From positions 1 to 64,000 of IMG/VR virus record IMGVR_UViG_3300046810_000338: 64,000 nt of DNA, one strand, 5' to 3'. Under the pieces are notes generated by a model that saw nothing but the letters and a program-made list of their open reading frames with translations, was not told the origin of the DNA and ran no database searches. Position 1 is the stretch's first letter, and each line of letters starts with the position of its first letter. Both the position numbers and the translations under genes were made by a program. The stretch comes from a virus. Positions 16,360-23,930 of the stretch are shown here, one piece after another.

Positions 16360-16794
16360 ATGCAGAAATACACATCCTTCCTCCCGCCTTTGTTTGACAC
16401 CTATCTGACATGGGCCGAAAGTAACCAGGGTATCCTGGAGGTAATGCTGGTTGTTCATCTGGAAGAAATCCAGGTGAGTGGCGTTGATTTGCATCCATAC
16501 GGCACAGTAATTGATGGTAAGACTCGGGTACCGCTGACTCTGCCTAAGTCGGTAAACATCAAGCGGACGTCTCGGGGCATTGAGATCATGCACGAGTTTG
16601 ACCGGGGTCCGATCTTCATCGGTATTCCTTGGAGGGCCATGGTTGCACTTGCAGCAATTGATGGCCACGAGGCGGTTATCAACGATATCCACTTACTGAA
16701 TATGTTTGATACGCAGATTCTGCCGGATAAGTCAGATGAGTATATTCAAGTTCCTCCCCGTATCGATGCGCCAACTTTAAAGGTGGTTACCTAA
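16360..16794 (+). CDS. Possible SspB-like (ClpXP adaptor fold) protein
   Basis: 144 residues from the ATG at 16360, with GGTGG upstream; a GTG 12 bases earlier is possible. The layout resembles SspB: an N-terminal helix (PLFDTYLTWAESN), a strand ending in a V.GVDL segment, a DGK..VPLTLPKSV block where SspB has DGxxVLNIxPxAV, and FDRGPIFIGIPWRAMVALAA where SspB has FGG..xxxxVPxxAVLAIYA. SspB hands ssrA-tagged proteins to ClpXP. The similarity is by pattern only; a fold search would decide it. The acidic C-terminal tail that SspB uses to dock ClpX is not evident. Confidence 0.55.
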   Translation: MQKYTSFLPPLFDTYLTWAESNQGILEVMLVVHLEEIQVSGVDLHPYGTVIDGKTRVPLTLPKSVNIKRTSRGIEIMHEFDRGPIFIGIPWRAMVALAAIDGHEAVINDIHLLNMFDTQILPDKSDEYIQVPPRIDAPTLKVVT

Positions 16795-16795
16795 C

Positions 16796-17128
16796 ATGAA
16801 CCGGTGGCAGATATTTGTCCACAACTTCAAGCGTTACAGACGACTGCGTAAAACCATTCGTCTGGTAGAAGCCGTTGCCGTACGGTACGGTTGTAATTAC
16901 CAGAAGAGTCTGTCCAAGCGCATCTTGGATTTACATCTGGCTGGTGAATACCTGGGTGAGAAAACGGTCAAAGACATTGATCGGATTATGACTCACCTAC
17001 ATCCTCGTGTTTGCGCGTTTGAGTTCCTTTCGCACAACTACGATCTATCCTACCATGTTACTCGCACGGTCACCAATGACCTGCGTCGCGTGAGTGGGCA
17101 ATATGAATGGTTAACAGAAGAGATTTAA
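16796..17128 (+). CDS. Small basic helical protein
   Basis: 110 residues, starting one base after the previous stop codon. The first 20 residues are strongly basic (NFKRYRRLRKTIR), followed by helices. This composition suggests nucleic-acid or membrane-surface binding, but no family is recognised. It lies between the SspB-like gene and thymidylate synthase in one operon. Confidence 0.7.
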   Translation: MNRWQIFVHNFKRYRRLRKTIRLVEAVAVRYGCNYQKSLSKRILDLHLAGEYLGEKTVKDIDRIMTHLHPRVCAFEFLSHNYDLSYHVTRTVTNDLRRVSGQYEWLTEEI

Positions 17129-17129
17129 C

Positions 17130-18434
17130 ATGGAATCTGAAAAAGTAATGCTGCGTCACATCTTGGACAACGGCACCGAGAAAGATGATCGCACAGGTAA
17201 GGGCACTCATTCGGTGTTCGGCTACCTGCAACGCTATTCACTGGAAGGCACGTTTCCGGCTGGCACTCTGCGCCGGATTCCTTTCATGGCCTCGGTGCAT
17301 GAAATGGTTTGGATTGTGTCGGGCAGTGGTCGTTTGAAATACCTGATCGACAACGGTGTCACCTTCTGGAACAAGTGGGTAAAACCAGGTACCGAAGTCT
17401 GGGGTCGTGAGCTGTCGCTTGAAGAACGCGAAGCGATATTCAATCGTCAATGCCAGGACGAAGATATCGATAAAGCTGAGCTCCGTCTTTACAAGGACGA
17501 GCATTGCGTTCTTAAAGAAAATCAGGCCGGTGTCCCTCTGGTGCCAATGTTGGATCACTTCAAGATCCCCACATACGAGCTGTTGGATGGCGATCTGGGC
17601 GCGGTGTACGGTGTGCAGTGGCGCAACATCGTGGACACCCGGCTGGTTGAAACAGAAGCCGAGGTCGAGGCCCTGAAAGGCCGTGGGTTCAAATGCCTGG
17701 GCGGCATGGAGCCTTTGGGTGAAGATTACTGCACCCACTTTGTGGTGCAGCGTAAAATCGATCAACTGGCCAATGCGATCGAGTTGCTCAAGAACAACCC
17801 AGACGACCGCGGTATTATCATCAACGCCTGGCATGTGCCTGCGCTGGACGAAATGGCACTGCGTCCTTGCCACACGCTGTTCCAGTTCAACACTCGCAAG
17901 CGTGGCTGGGAAGACGTTCTCAACGACATCGCCTTCTCTGAAGATGATTTCATGATCGGGCATGAGTTTGAAGAATCGGTCAAACACATGCGTTCCAGCG
18001 AACCGCAGTATGGTTTCCTGCCAGCCGCCAACGGTGGTAGCGGTTTCCGTCATCCGGACTACTACCAGGCCATCTACGACTTTGCGGAAGAACACGGGAT
18101 TGCCACTCGCTATCTGGACTGCATGTTGACCATGCGTTCGAATGATGCCCCGATTGGGCGGCCTTTCAACATCATCGGCTACTCGGTGTTGACCATGGTG
18201 CTGGCTCAGATTGTCGGCATGGTGCCAGGCGAATTCGTTCTGTCCAACGGCGACCTGCACATCTACAAGAACCAGGTGGATGCTGTTAACAAGATGTTGG
18301 CTCGCGACCCCATGCAGCCTGGGCGCGTCATGGTCAACCCAAAGCTTATCAACATCGACGACTTCGTGGCGTCCGATGTGCGACTGGTTGGCTATGAAAG
18401 CCATCCAGCCATTAATATTCCGGTAGCCAAGTAA
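17130..18434 (+). CDS. thyA: Thymidylate synthase (ThyA type), enlarged by insertions
   Basis: Methylates dUMP to dTMP with methylene-tetrahydrofolate, making dihydrofolate for the DHFR encoded upstream. At 434 residues it is about 170 longer than E. coli ThyA. Core motifs are intact: DDRTGKGTHSVFGYLQ (19-34), DLGAVYGVQWRN (155-166), NPDDRGIIINAWHVPALDEM (223-242), catalytic Cys247 in RPCHTLFQF, RSNDAPIGRPFNIIGYS (336-352) and NGDLHIYKNQ (373-382). The extra length lies mainly at about 92-148, 170-208 and 258-325. The last insertion is acidic and glycine-rich. The gene ends an operon begun by the promoter motif at 16286. Confidence 0.95.
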   Translation: MESEKVMLRHILDNGTEKDDRTGKGTHSVFGYLQRYSLEGTFPAGTLRRIPFMASVHEMVWIVSGSGRLKYLIDNGVTFWNKWVKPGTEVWGRELSLEEREAIFNRQCQDEDIDKAELRLYKDEHCVLKENQAGVPLVPMLDHFKIPTYELLDGDLGAVYGVQWRNIVDTRLVETEAEVEALKGRGFKCLGGMEPLGEDYCTHFVVQRKIDQLANAIELLKNNPDDRGIIINAWHVPALDEMALRPCHTLFQFNTRKRGWEDVLNDIAFSEDDFMIGHEFEESVKHMRSSEPQYGFLPAANGGSGFRHPDYYQAIYDFAEEHGIATRYLDCMLTMRSNDAPIGRPFNIIGYSVLTMVLAQIVGMVPGEFVLSNGDLHIYKNQVDAVNKMLARDPMQPGRVMVNPKLINIDDFVASDVRLVGYESHPAINIPVAK

Positions 18435-18443
18435 GGGGGCCAC

Positions 18444-19007
18444 ATGTCACTTGAGTTGTTGGGCTGGGAAGAGTGCAGGGCGTTGCTTGAAAAGCGTCAA
18501 GGTGGCAAGGTTGAGGTTGAGGTGGTGTTGGAGCCAAGACCTTTTGGCAACATCATCTCAGTGAAGGACGGTGTTTCAACCATCCATTGCGTGGTGCCTG
18601 GGGTTAATCTCCTTGTAGCACCATCGGAGGAAGCTGCCGAACGCGCATGGCGTCATGCGTACGCAGCTGTATTCGATCATCTGCCGTACGCGGACCCCCT
18701 TGTTCTGACGGCTGCTCAAATAAAGGTAGCATTGGTTCGACAAGGCGTTGCTTCCCAGCAACGCTTTGATCGGGCTGGCAGCATTGAACACTGCCACTGG
18801 ATTGTCGATCAGGTTCTGGCAGGGGGCGGGGATAAGTCCCCCCTCATCCGGGAAGGCGTCATGGCGGAAAACAGAGAATGGGCCGCTGGGCAGGTTCTCG
18901 GAATAAACGTTAACTATGCTTGGGCACTTGCAACAGTCTATTTAAACGCCCAAGCAATCGCGTACATCGATCCACCATTGTTCGGTGGCAAACAAAGGAA
19001 GGTGTAA
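18444..19007 (+). CDS. Unknown protein downstream of thyA
   Basis: 187 residues, AGGGGG five bases upstream of the ATG. A strand-rich N-terminus (KVEVEVVLEPRPFGNIISV) is followed by helices. The region AAERAWRHAYAAVFDHLPYADP and the glycine-rich QVLAGGGDKSPLIREG stretch are distinctive but match no family I know. Followed after one base by the next gene. Confidence 0.7.
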   Translation: MSLELLGWEECRALLEKRQGGKVEVEVVLEPRPFGNIISVKDGVSTIHCVVPGVNLLVAPSEEAAERAWRHAYAAVFDHLPYADPLVLTAAQIKVALVRQGVASQQRFDRAGSIEHCHWIVDQVLAGGGDKSPLIREGVMAENREWAAGQVLGINVNYAWALATVYLNAQAIAYIDPPLFGGKQRKV

Positions 19008-19008
19008 T

Positions 19009-19368
19009 ATGCGTACCAGTGTACTGTTGTTTGACGGGTATCGTCCAGCCGAAGGTATCCTTGTTTCTATCAGCGACAAGGCTGCTGGCGAGCTGATCAA
19101 GAATGGACTCAGCGACTACGAATCGGGCGAGACTTACGTTCCTGATCTGAGCGCCATCGACTTGCGCCGCTGCCGTCCTGAGATCGAGGACATCTTTGCA
19201 GCGTGTCGTACTCAGATGCCTCAGAAAGATCAACTGGCCCGTGCGCTGGGACAGTTCGATTACCTGGCCTTTGGCAAGGACATCGAAGATCTGCTGAGTA
19301 AGGCCGAGGCCTCGGCTGCTCATGGCGAAGAACCTGATGATGGCGACCAGGCGAAACTCGACCTATGA
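19009..19368 (+). CDS. Small unknown protein, first of a tandem pair
   Basis: 119 residues; AAGGAAGGT precedes the ATG. Its start (SVLLFDGYRPAEGILVSIS, then AAGELIKNGL) aligns with the start of the next gene (DLLIFDGQIDKEGPVGGV, then GFKALIETGL), so the two are diverged tandem copies. The C-terminus is acidic. No function is evident. Confidence 0.7.
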   Translation: MRTSVLLFDGYRPAEGILVSISDKAAGELIKNGLSDYESGETYVPDLSAIDLRRCRPEIEDIFAACRTQMPQKDQLARALGQFDYLAFGKDIEDLLSKAEASAAHGEEPDDGDQAKLDL

Positions 19369-19646
19369 GTATCGATCTCCTCATCTTTGATGGGCAGATC
19401 GACAAAGAAGGACCTGTCGGTGGGGTGACTATTGGTTTCACCACCGATGGGTTTAAAGCTTTGATCGAAACAGGCCTGTTTAATATTCCGATGGTTGACG
19501 TTTCTGGCGGTTACCGCGGTATCAATCTGCGGGAACATCGCGGTTTCGTAATATCTATCTTTAGCAGGTATTCGCCGCTACCCGATCCAACCTTACCTGA
19601 AATCGTACGGGCTCTGAACCGGTATGCTTTCTTAATTCATCTTTAA
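19365..19646 (+). CDS. Small unknown protein, second of a tandem pair
   Basis: 93 residues from an ATGA overlap with the previous gene. It shares the LxFDGxxxxEG, (A/F)xxLIxxGL and INLR pattern with its neighbour, followed by a short hydrophobic segment (GFVISIFSRY). The pair may form a heterodimer, which is inference. Confidence 0.68.
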   Translation: MSIDLLIFDGQIDKEGPVGGVTIGFTTDGFKALIETGLFNIPMVDVSGGYRGINLREHRGFVISIFSRYSPLPDPTLPEIVRALNRYAFLIHL

Positions 19647-19656
19647 GGAATTAGTT

Positions 19657-19896
19657 ATGTCGTATTTGCTGTTTACCGCTATGACGATGACTTCGTCGAC
19701 GGGTTCTACATCCAGTTCGTCTAACCAAGCCGCTGTTCCAGATCGTTCCACCTGCACCAGCCTGCGTAAAGATTACGTGGGCAACGTAGGTGCTGCTCAC
19801 TATAACGACAAGAGCACGTCAACCGTCAAAACCAAGGACGGCAACATCATCTTTACCACCAAGAAGACTGCCGAGTGTAAGTCTTTGGGCGAGTGA
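19657..19896 (+). CDS. Small serine/threonine-rich protein
   Basis: 79 residues, AAGGA seven bases upstream of the ATG. The first 12 residues are weakly hydrophobic (SYLLFTAMTM), too short for a clear signal peptide, and are followed by a serine/threonine-rich stretch. Two cysteines flank the polar core (RSTCTSLRK and TAECKSLGE) and could form a disulfide. Possibly exported. Confidence 0.6.
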   Translation: MSYLLFTAMTMTSSTGSTSSSSNQAAVPDRSTCTSLRKDYVGNVGAAHYNDKSTSTVKTKDGNIIFTTKKTAECKSLGE

Positions 19897-19912
19897 TTAA
19901 ACTCAAGTTCAT

Positions 19913-19939
19913 TGCCAATATCTAAGTAGGGTATTGGCA
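19913..19939 (+). terminator. Hairpin before membrane-protein genes
   Basis: TGCCAATA (19913-19920) pairs with TATTGGCA (19932-19939), loop of 11 bases, with no T-run. It may be a weak terminator or a processing site. Confidence 0.4.
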
Positions 19940-19961
19940 TTAACTGCATTAGGAACTTATC

Positions 19962-20966
19962 ATGGTCGCAATTGTAAATCCAAACATTCCCAAAGGCACT
20001 GTTCAAGTGGACGTCCATCGTGGTTACACGCGGTGGGAACGTTACGAGCTGGTTGATCCAGATAACTTGGATGCTGGCGGTGCATTGCCCAACGTCGGTG
20101 ATTGGGTCACCGACTACCATCCCAGCGGTAAAGACAAGGAGGATATCCACGGGATCATCTCCGCGGTTAACATGGTCGACCTTACGACCTATCGTTTTAC
20201 CACCATTCCTGTCCCACTGTCTGTAGTTGCCGGGCAGGAAACTCTGGACATCGTCGAGGAGTTGGAAGCCTCTCAAGCTCCGGTTACTGAGTCCGTAGAA
20301 GTATTTAGACTATCGCCTGGTGAGATTCCTATTCGTAATGAAAAGGGTGATCTGATAGGCAACGCGCATGTGGGCGCCGAGTTCCAGATGGAACCTCCTA
20401 ATCCCAACGATCTTAAGCCGCGATTCCTGGGTGGTCCTGGTCGCCCTGATCCGGCCATTTTGGCCAAGGCTAAGCTGGCAGCTCGTGTAGCGACGCGTGC
20501 GACGCTTAAAGCCATTCGCTGGACCATCGCATCGATTATCAGTTTGGTGATCATCGTGGTGGTTCTGACGGTCACCTATGGCTACAAACACATGAAGACC
20601 GATAACTTTACCTACGAGCGCAGTTGTTCCATGGCTCTGGATAAAGATCTGGTGATCACCGGCAAGCGGTCCTACACCTACAAGTATCAAGAGGTGTTTG
20701 GTTATCGCTTTACCGACACGTCAACTTCTTTCGAGAAGACCACCCTGGACGTGCGCAATATCGAAATGACGGTGGTGGGTCAGTACACCAAGCCCAAACC
20801 GATCGATCCAACTACCGGCGTCGCTCCTCCTGGGGAGGAACGCTGGTGGGCAATTCAGACTGGCATCGGTGACAAAGATGCTCGTGTACTCAAAGGTGCC
20901 GACAACTATACGTTCGTTGTAGGCAAGCGCGTGGGGGTAGTGACGTATGACTCATTCTGTCGATAG
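19962..20966 (+). CDS. Single-pass membrane protein, unknown role
   Basis: 334 residues, AGGA seven bases upstream of the ATG. There is no signal peptide. About 185 soluble residues are followed by a basic stretch (KAKLAARVATRATLKAIRW) and one strong membrane helix (about 186-208, IASIISLVIIVVVLTVTYG). About 125 residues follow on the other side with two cysteines (SCSMALD and the terminal FCR). By the positive-inside rule the N-terminal domain is cytoplasmic and the C-terminal domain periplasmic. The gene overlaps the next membrane protein gene by 20 bases. Confidence 0.75.
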   Translation: MVAIVNPNIPKGTVQVDVHRGYTRWERYELVDPDNLDAGGALPNVGDWVTDYHPSGKDKEDIHGIISAVNMVDLTTYRFTTIPVPLSVVAGQETLDIVEELEASQAPVTESVEVFRLSPGEIPIRNEKGDLIGNAHVGAEFQMEPPNPNDLKPRFLGGPGRPDPAILAKAKLAARVATRATLKAIRWTIASIISLVIIVVVLTVTYGYKHMKTDNFTYERSCSMALDKDLVITGKRSYTYKYQEVFGYRFTDTSTSFEKTTLDVRNIEMTVVGQYTKPKPIDPTTGVAPPGEERWWAIQTGIGDKDARVLKGADNYTFVVGKRVGVVTYDSFCR

Positions 20967-21432
20967 ACCCAAACCCAATCCAAACGCCATTCGTCCACCG
21001 GTTATTATGGACAACAGCGACGACGGTAAAGCTTATCCGGAATGGTTGAGTGTTTCATGGTTGCTGACGGCTGGTTTAAAGAAGGTCTGGGGGTTCGTTG
21101 AGGAGCACCACTTCGGCCTCTCCATGGGCGCTATAGCTGCGGCAATCATTTACGGTTGTTTTTTGGCCGTCCAATACAAGGCCTTGGACGATTACAAGAA
21201 TTACGCCATCAATCCAATCTACCTAGAAGTCAATCACGTCCGTGCCCATCGTGAATGGGTATTGGATTGTGTTCGCGGCGCTACCGGTGGGTGGCCGGGA
21301 TCAGGCACTGCCACACAAGGGGTGGTGGAAGGGTGCACTGCCACAGGTAAGGAACTCTATCCAGACAAAGACTGGGTCGAGATTGCTCGCCGTAACCACA
21401 AGCCAGAAATGGATGCAAGACTTTCCAACTAG
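20947..21432 (+). CDS. Single-pass membrane protein, partner of upstream gene
   Basis: 161 residues starting inside the end of the previous membrane-protein gene. An N-terminal cytoplasmic tail of about 50 residues leads to one membrane helix (SMGAIAAAIIYGCFLAV, about 59-75). The periplasmic-side domain has a glycine-rich stretch and two cysteines (DCVRG and EGCTATG). Matching topology and coupled translation suggest a two-protein envelope complex. No family is recognised. Confidence 0.72.
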   Translation: MTHSVDRPKPNPNAIRPPVIMDNSDDGKAYPEWLSVSWLLTAGLKKVWGFVEEHHFGLSMGAIAAAIIYGCFLAVQYKALDDYKNYAINPIYLEVNHVRAHREWVLDCVRGATGGWPGSGTATQGVVEGCTATGKELYPDKDWVEIARRNHKPEMDARLSN

Positions 21433-21442
21433 GAGAACCCTC

Positions 21443-21757
21443 ATGGGATTCACTACAGAACAAGCTAAACGACTGCGCGAAGTAAAAGACACTGCTAAAT
21501 GGCCGGAAGGTTATCTCAGTCGTCACGAGATCTGTCAGCAGTTGAACAGTCATTTCAATGCGGTGGTCAATGTTGTTATGGGTACCGGGCCGCAGGAGGA
21601 TGGCAAGGCGCATGCTGTCACGGACGACGATCAGGTGGTCGTCTTTGTGGCAATTGACCTGACCACGGAAAGCCTGCTCAGTGGCCAAGCAGACATCGAT
21701 GCCTGGCTGGAAGCGTACCGGATGATTTTCGAACGCGAAGCAAGAATCGAACACTAA
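21443..21757 (+). CDS. Small unknown cytoplasmic protein
   Basis: 104 residues from the ATG at 21443, with AGGAG seven bases upstream. A longer open frame upstream lies within the previous gene and is ignored. A helical N-terminus (TTEQAKRLREVKD) is followed by an alpha/beta part with a hydrophobic strand (DDQVVVFVAIDL) and a C-terminal helix. No family is recognised. A perfect long hairpin follows. Confidence 0.7.
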   Translation: MGFTTEQAKRLREVKDTAKWPEGYLSRHEICQQLNSHFNAVVNVVMGTGPQEDGKAHAVTDDDQVVVFVAIDLTTESLLSGQADIDAWLEAYRMIFEREARIEH

Positions 21758-21766
21758 CATTTTCAT

Positions 21767-21803
21767 CATAAATGCCCAGGCTTCTTAGGCCTGGGCATTT
21801 ATG
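21767..21803. terminator. Long near-perfect hairpin CATAAA...TTTATG
   Basis: A 15-bp arm CATAAATGCCCAGGC (21767-21781) pairs with 21789-21803. The TTTATG element is here fully part of the stem, a useful counter-example when judging whether TATG is a promoter. Confidence 0.7.
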
Positions 21804-21820
21804 CCATTGGGAGATAAATC

Positions 21821-22249
21821 ATGAACCAGCCAGTTGGAATTGATCGGCTTATTTGGCTGCACCGCAACTATCTGCAAACACAGGCAGCTTTCTGGAAAGA
21901 GGGTGAGATTTATAAGGCCCATATGGGGCAGATTGGAATGCCATCCGGCTATGGTCAACCCTTCAGCCAACCCACCATGGGTCAGCCTGCCCAAACATAC
22001 GGCCATTGGCCGGCTGGGGGACAGAGGTTGTTCATTATGGTCTCGCGGTTCAGCCAAGTAGAACTGCCAGGACCCCATCCACAAGCTCACATGCAACCGC
22101 CTATGCCGGCAGGCATACTCTGCTACGGCATTCTATTGGATGAAGACGGTCTTGTGTACCGGAGCAACCAGTTGCTTAATCCGGTGCGTGTCAGTGATGG
22201 GATGGAATTGAATGTACAGCACCAACGCCAAAGGCAAGAGCTACTCTAA
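21821..22249 (+). CDS. Unknown protein with proline/glutamine-rich middle
   Basis: 142 residues, GGGAG eight bases upstream of the ATG. An N-terminal helix (IDRLIWLHRNYLQTQAAF) is followed by a proline-, glycine- and glutamine-rich linker (about 42-66), then a strand-rich domain (GGQRLFIMVSRF, GILCYGILLDEDG). No family is recognised. The next gene starts inside its last 38 bases. Confidence 0.68.
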   Translation: MNQPVGIDRLIWLHRNYLQTQAAFWKEGEIYKAHMGQIGMPSGYGQPFSQPTMGQPAQTYGHWPAGGQRLFIMVSRFSQVELPGPHPQAHMQPPMPAGILCYGILLDEDGLVYRSNQLLNPVRVSDGMELNVQHQRQRQELL

Positions 22250-22643
22250 CAAATCGATCAAGGCAGGTAAAAAGACAGATGAGGTTAAAATCGGATGTCT
22301 TGTTATTGAGCATGTACCCACGGGCAAGTTCATCGCTAGTGCTTCCAAAAGTGTCAGCGCTGATGTTGGGGTGGTGTTACAAAACCTCCCTCCAAAAATG
22401 CAGGCCTTGTGTAAGCACGAAGATGACTTGAGGGTGTATGAGTATTCTACTAAGACTGTCCGGGAGGCCGAAAAGGTTCTCCGTGAAATCAAAGACAGCG
22501 TGGAGCCAAAGTATCTTTTTCTAGGGGATAACTCATTGGAGAAGAAACCATGCCCAGTAAAAGTGAAAAGCAAGCCCGCACCATGCGCGGTGCCGCCCAC
22601 AACAAAGAGTTCGCGGACAAAGTCGGTATCCCCCAAGACGTAG
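22212..22643 (+). CDS. Small lysine-rich unknown protein
   Basis: 143 residues. The N-terminal 25 residues are lysine/serine-rich. The middle has an alpha/beta part (KIGCLVIEHVPTGKFIASAS) and a helix (KTVREAEKVLREIKDSV). The last 30 residues are basic and disordered, and their DNA also encodes the start of a separate small gene in another frame. Domain 30-95 resembles GIY-YIG-like spacing only weakly, so I do not assign it. Confidence 0.6.
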   Translation: MYSTNAKGKSYSNKSIKAGKKTDEVKIGCLVIEHVPTGKFIASASKSVSADVGVVLQNLPPKMQALCKHEDDLRVYEYSTKTVREAEKVLREIKDSVEPKYLFLGDNSLEKKPCPVKVKSKPAPCAVPPTTKSSRTKSVSPKT

Positions 22644-22696
22644 CTAAAGAGTACGTGGAGGCGGATAAGGCTGCCGCTAAATCCAAACGCAAATAA
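22550..22696 (+). CDS. Small basic DUF3008-like phage protein
   Basis: 48 residues in a frame overlapping the end of the previous gene by 94 bases. GGAG is nine bases before the ATG. The sequence starts MPSKSEKQARTMRGAAHN, followed by VGIPQDVAKEYVEADK and a lysine-rich tail, the pattern of the small MPxKSxxQxRxM proteins common in phages (DUF3008-like). Their role is unknown. Similarity and ribosome binding site support it as a real gene. Confidence 0.68.
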   Translation: MPSKSEKQARTMRGAAHNKEFADKVGIPQDVAKEYVEADKAAAKSKRK

Positions 22697-22705
22697 CTAA
22701 GGGAT

Positions 22706-22727
22706 CGATGCCGGGAAACCGGCATCG
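22706..22727 (+). terminator. Perfect hairpin followed by GTTTATGG
   Basis: CGATGCCGG and CCGGCATCG close a GAAA tetraloop. GTTTATGG follows at once, without CATAAA on the left side, so TTTATG here is not part of the stem. Confidence 0.65.
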
Positions 22728-22741
22728 GTTTATGGTCATGT

Positions 22742-23131
22742 ATGTTGATGTTAAGCAATCGTGAACAGGTGGCCATCAGTGCCTTCCAAATCAATTCTGT
22801 TACTTTTAAGGATGGGACTTATTCTGGTCCTAACTTTGCAGGTGATCCCACTCACACCTGGATTCAGGACGCCATTCGTGACAAGGTGCTCTGCGTCTCG
22901 ATTGGTAGCACTGAACAGGAAGAAGTTGAATGGGTAGTCAAGTATCCAAACGGTGATTCTTATCTTGCGTGCGCGGGTGATTATCTGGTACTCCTGACCA
23001 ACGGGAGCATCCATGTAATCCCAGCGGGCTTTCTTGAGGCGGTGTTCTTCATTCCGTCTGAAGAACAAGCCGCCGTAGGCAAAGCCTTAGTTGATCAAGC
23101 CACAACCAACGGAAATACCCATGGCACTTAA
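22742..23131 (+). CDS. Small unknown protein with GDYLV...P..F segment
   Basis: 129 residues. The C-terminal part GDYLVLLTNGSIHVIPAGF (about 80-98) matches the short domain often fused to small phage accessory proteins (GDWIVxxxDGxxxVxPxxFExxY). The same domain type appears in the protein at 49647-50027. The N-terminal half is strand-rich. The ATG lies only 14 bases after the preceding hairpin, with no clear ribosome binding site. Confidence 0.62.
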   Translation: MLMLSNREQVAISAFQINSVTFKDGTYSGPNFAGDPTHTWIQDAIRDKVLCVSIGSTEQEEVEWVVKYPNGDSYLACAGDYLVLLTNGSIHVIPAGFLEAVFFIPSEEQAAVGKALVDQATTNGNTHGT

Positions 23132-23414
23132 CTACGCTTACAAGCCACAGGCCTTTGTTGACCGGGCCCGTGATAAGGTTACCTGGTCCATCTCAGAGGT
23201 GTATCGGGACGGGTTTAATCAGTCCGGCCACTTCCCTAACCCGAACGACCTGATCGTCACTACCGGTAACACACCGCGTACTGGCAAACGGTTTTGCATG
23301 ACCGATCGAGTAGTCTCTGTGGACTACGATCGACTGGTTTACACTGTCGAAGAAGTTGAGCTGAAAGAGTTCGATCAGCAGCCAATCCCCGACTTCCAGA
23401 CACCTACTACCTAA
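23121..23414 (+). CDS. Small unknown protein
   Basis: 97 residues from the ATG at 23121, overlapping the previous gene by 11 bases. Composed of strand-rich segments (RFCMTDRVVSVDYDRLVYTVEEVELKEF in pieces) with a conserved-looking PRTGKRF block. No family is recognised. A strong hairpin follows two bases after the stop. Confidence 0.65.
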   Translation: MALNYAYKPQAFVDRARDKVTWSISEVYRDGFNQSGHFPNPNDLIVTTGNTPRTGKRFCMTDRVVSVDYDRLVYTVEEVELKEFDQQPIPDFQTPTT

Positions 23415-23422
23415 CACGGCAT

Positions 23423-23451
23423 AGAGCCTTGTCCAAAGAGGACAAGGCTCT
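23423..23451 (+). terminator. Strong hairpin
   Basis: A 12-bp perfect stem AGAGCCTTGTCC (23423-23434) pairs with 23440-23451. ATAATTTTTTGG follows about ten bases later, a relative of the T-rich leader seen after other hairpins. Confidence 0.7.
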
Positions 23452-23507
23452 GTTGTCAAGTATAATTTTTTGGCAGTATAGTAAAAACCATCTGGGAGAA
23501 TGTTGTA

Positions 23508-23921
23508 ATGAAAACCCCTTTGCTAACTTTCAACACTGTTACCCGCAACGGTACTCGTTATGAAGTAACCGATGCATTGCCGGCGCTTATCGAGCGCATT
23601 AATGCCCGTGGACAACTGAGCGGTGGTGTTCCTATCGCTAACAAGATCCGTCTCAACGAGAACGGCCGTATCTCGACTGTGGCCAGCGGCGACGTCGTAG
23701 GACACGTTCTGGACGTGGAGCTGGTTGAAGACGAACATGGTATTCGCCTGATGGGCGAAGTCGTTCTGAATGCAGTTGGGGCGACCATGCGCCTGGATTT
23801 GCAAACCGACATCTGCCCTGCGGCCATTATCTCTTCGCGCCTGGTTGACCGGGTGCGGATCAAGGCACTCAAGGAGGTTCCATACTTTTCCGTATGGGGG
23901 TCTCCGACTCTTCGTCGTTAA
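23508..23921 (+). CDS. Unknown protein with beta-barrel-like pattern
   Basis: 137 residues, GGGAG about ten bases upstream of the ATG. Alternating strands dominate (RISTVASGDVVGHVLDVELVE in pieces, GIRLMGEVVLN), compatible with a small barrel such as OB or SH3-type. A basic patch (RLVDRVRIKALKEV) lies near the end. Nucleic-acid binding is possible, but no family is recognised. Confidence 0.68.
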   Translation: MKTPLLTFNTVTRNGTRYEVTDALPALIERINARGQLSGGVPIANKIRLNENGRISTVASGDVVGHVLDVELVEDEHGIRLMGEVVLNAVGATMRLDLQTDICPAAIISSRLVDRVRIKALKEVPYFSVWGSPTLRR

Positions 23922-23930
23922 GGAAAGACC

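Noticed and set aside
17238-18443. 401-residue minus-strand frame across thyA
   Set aside because: ThyA motifs are certain on the plus strand and the opposite frame has no recognisable feature.
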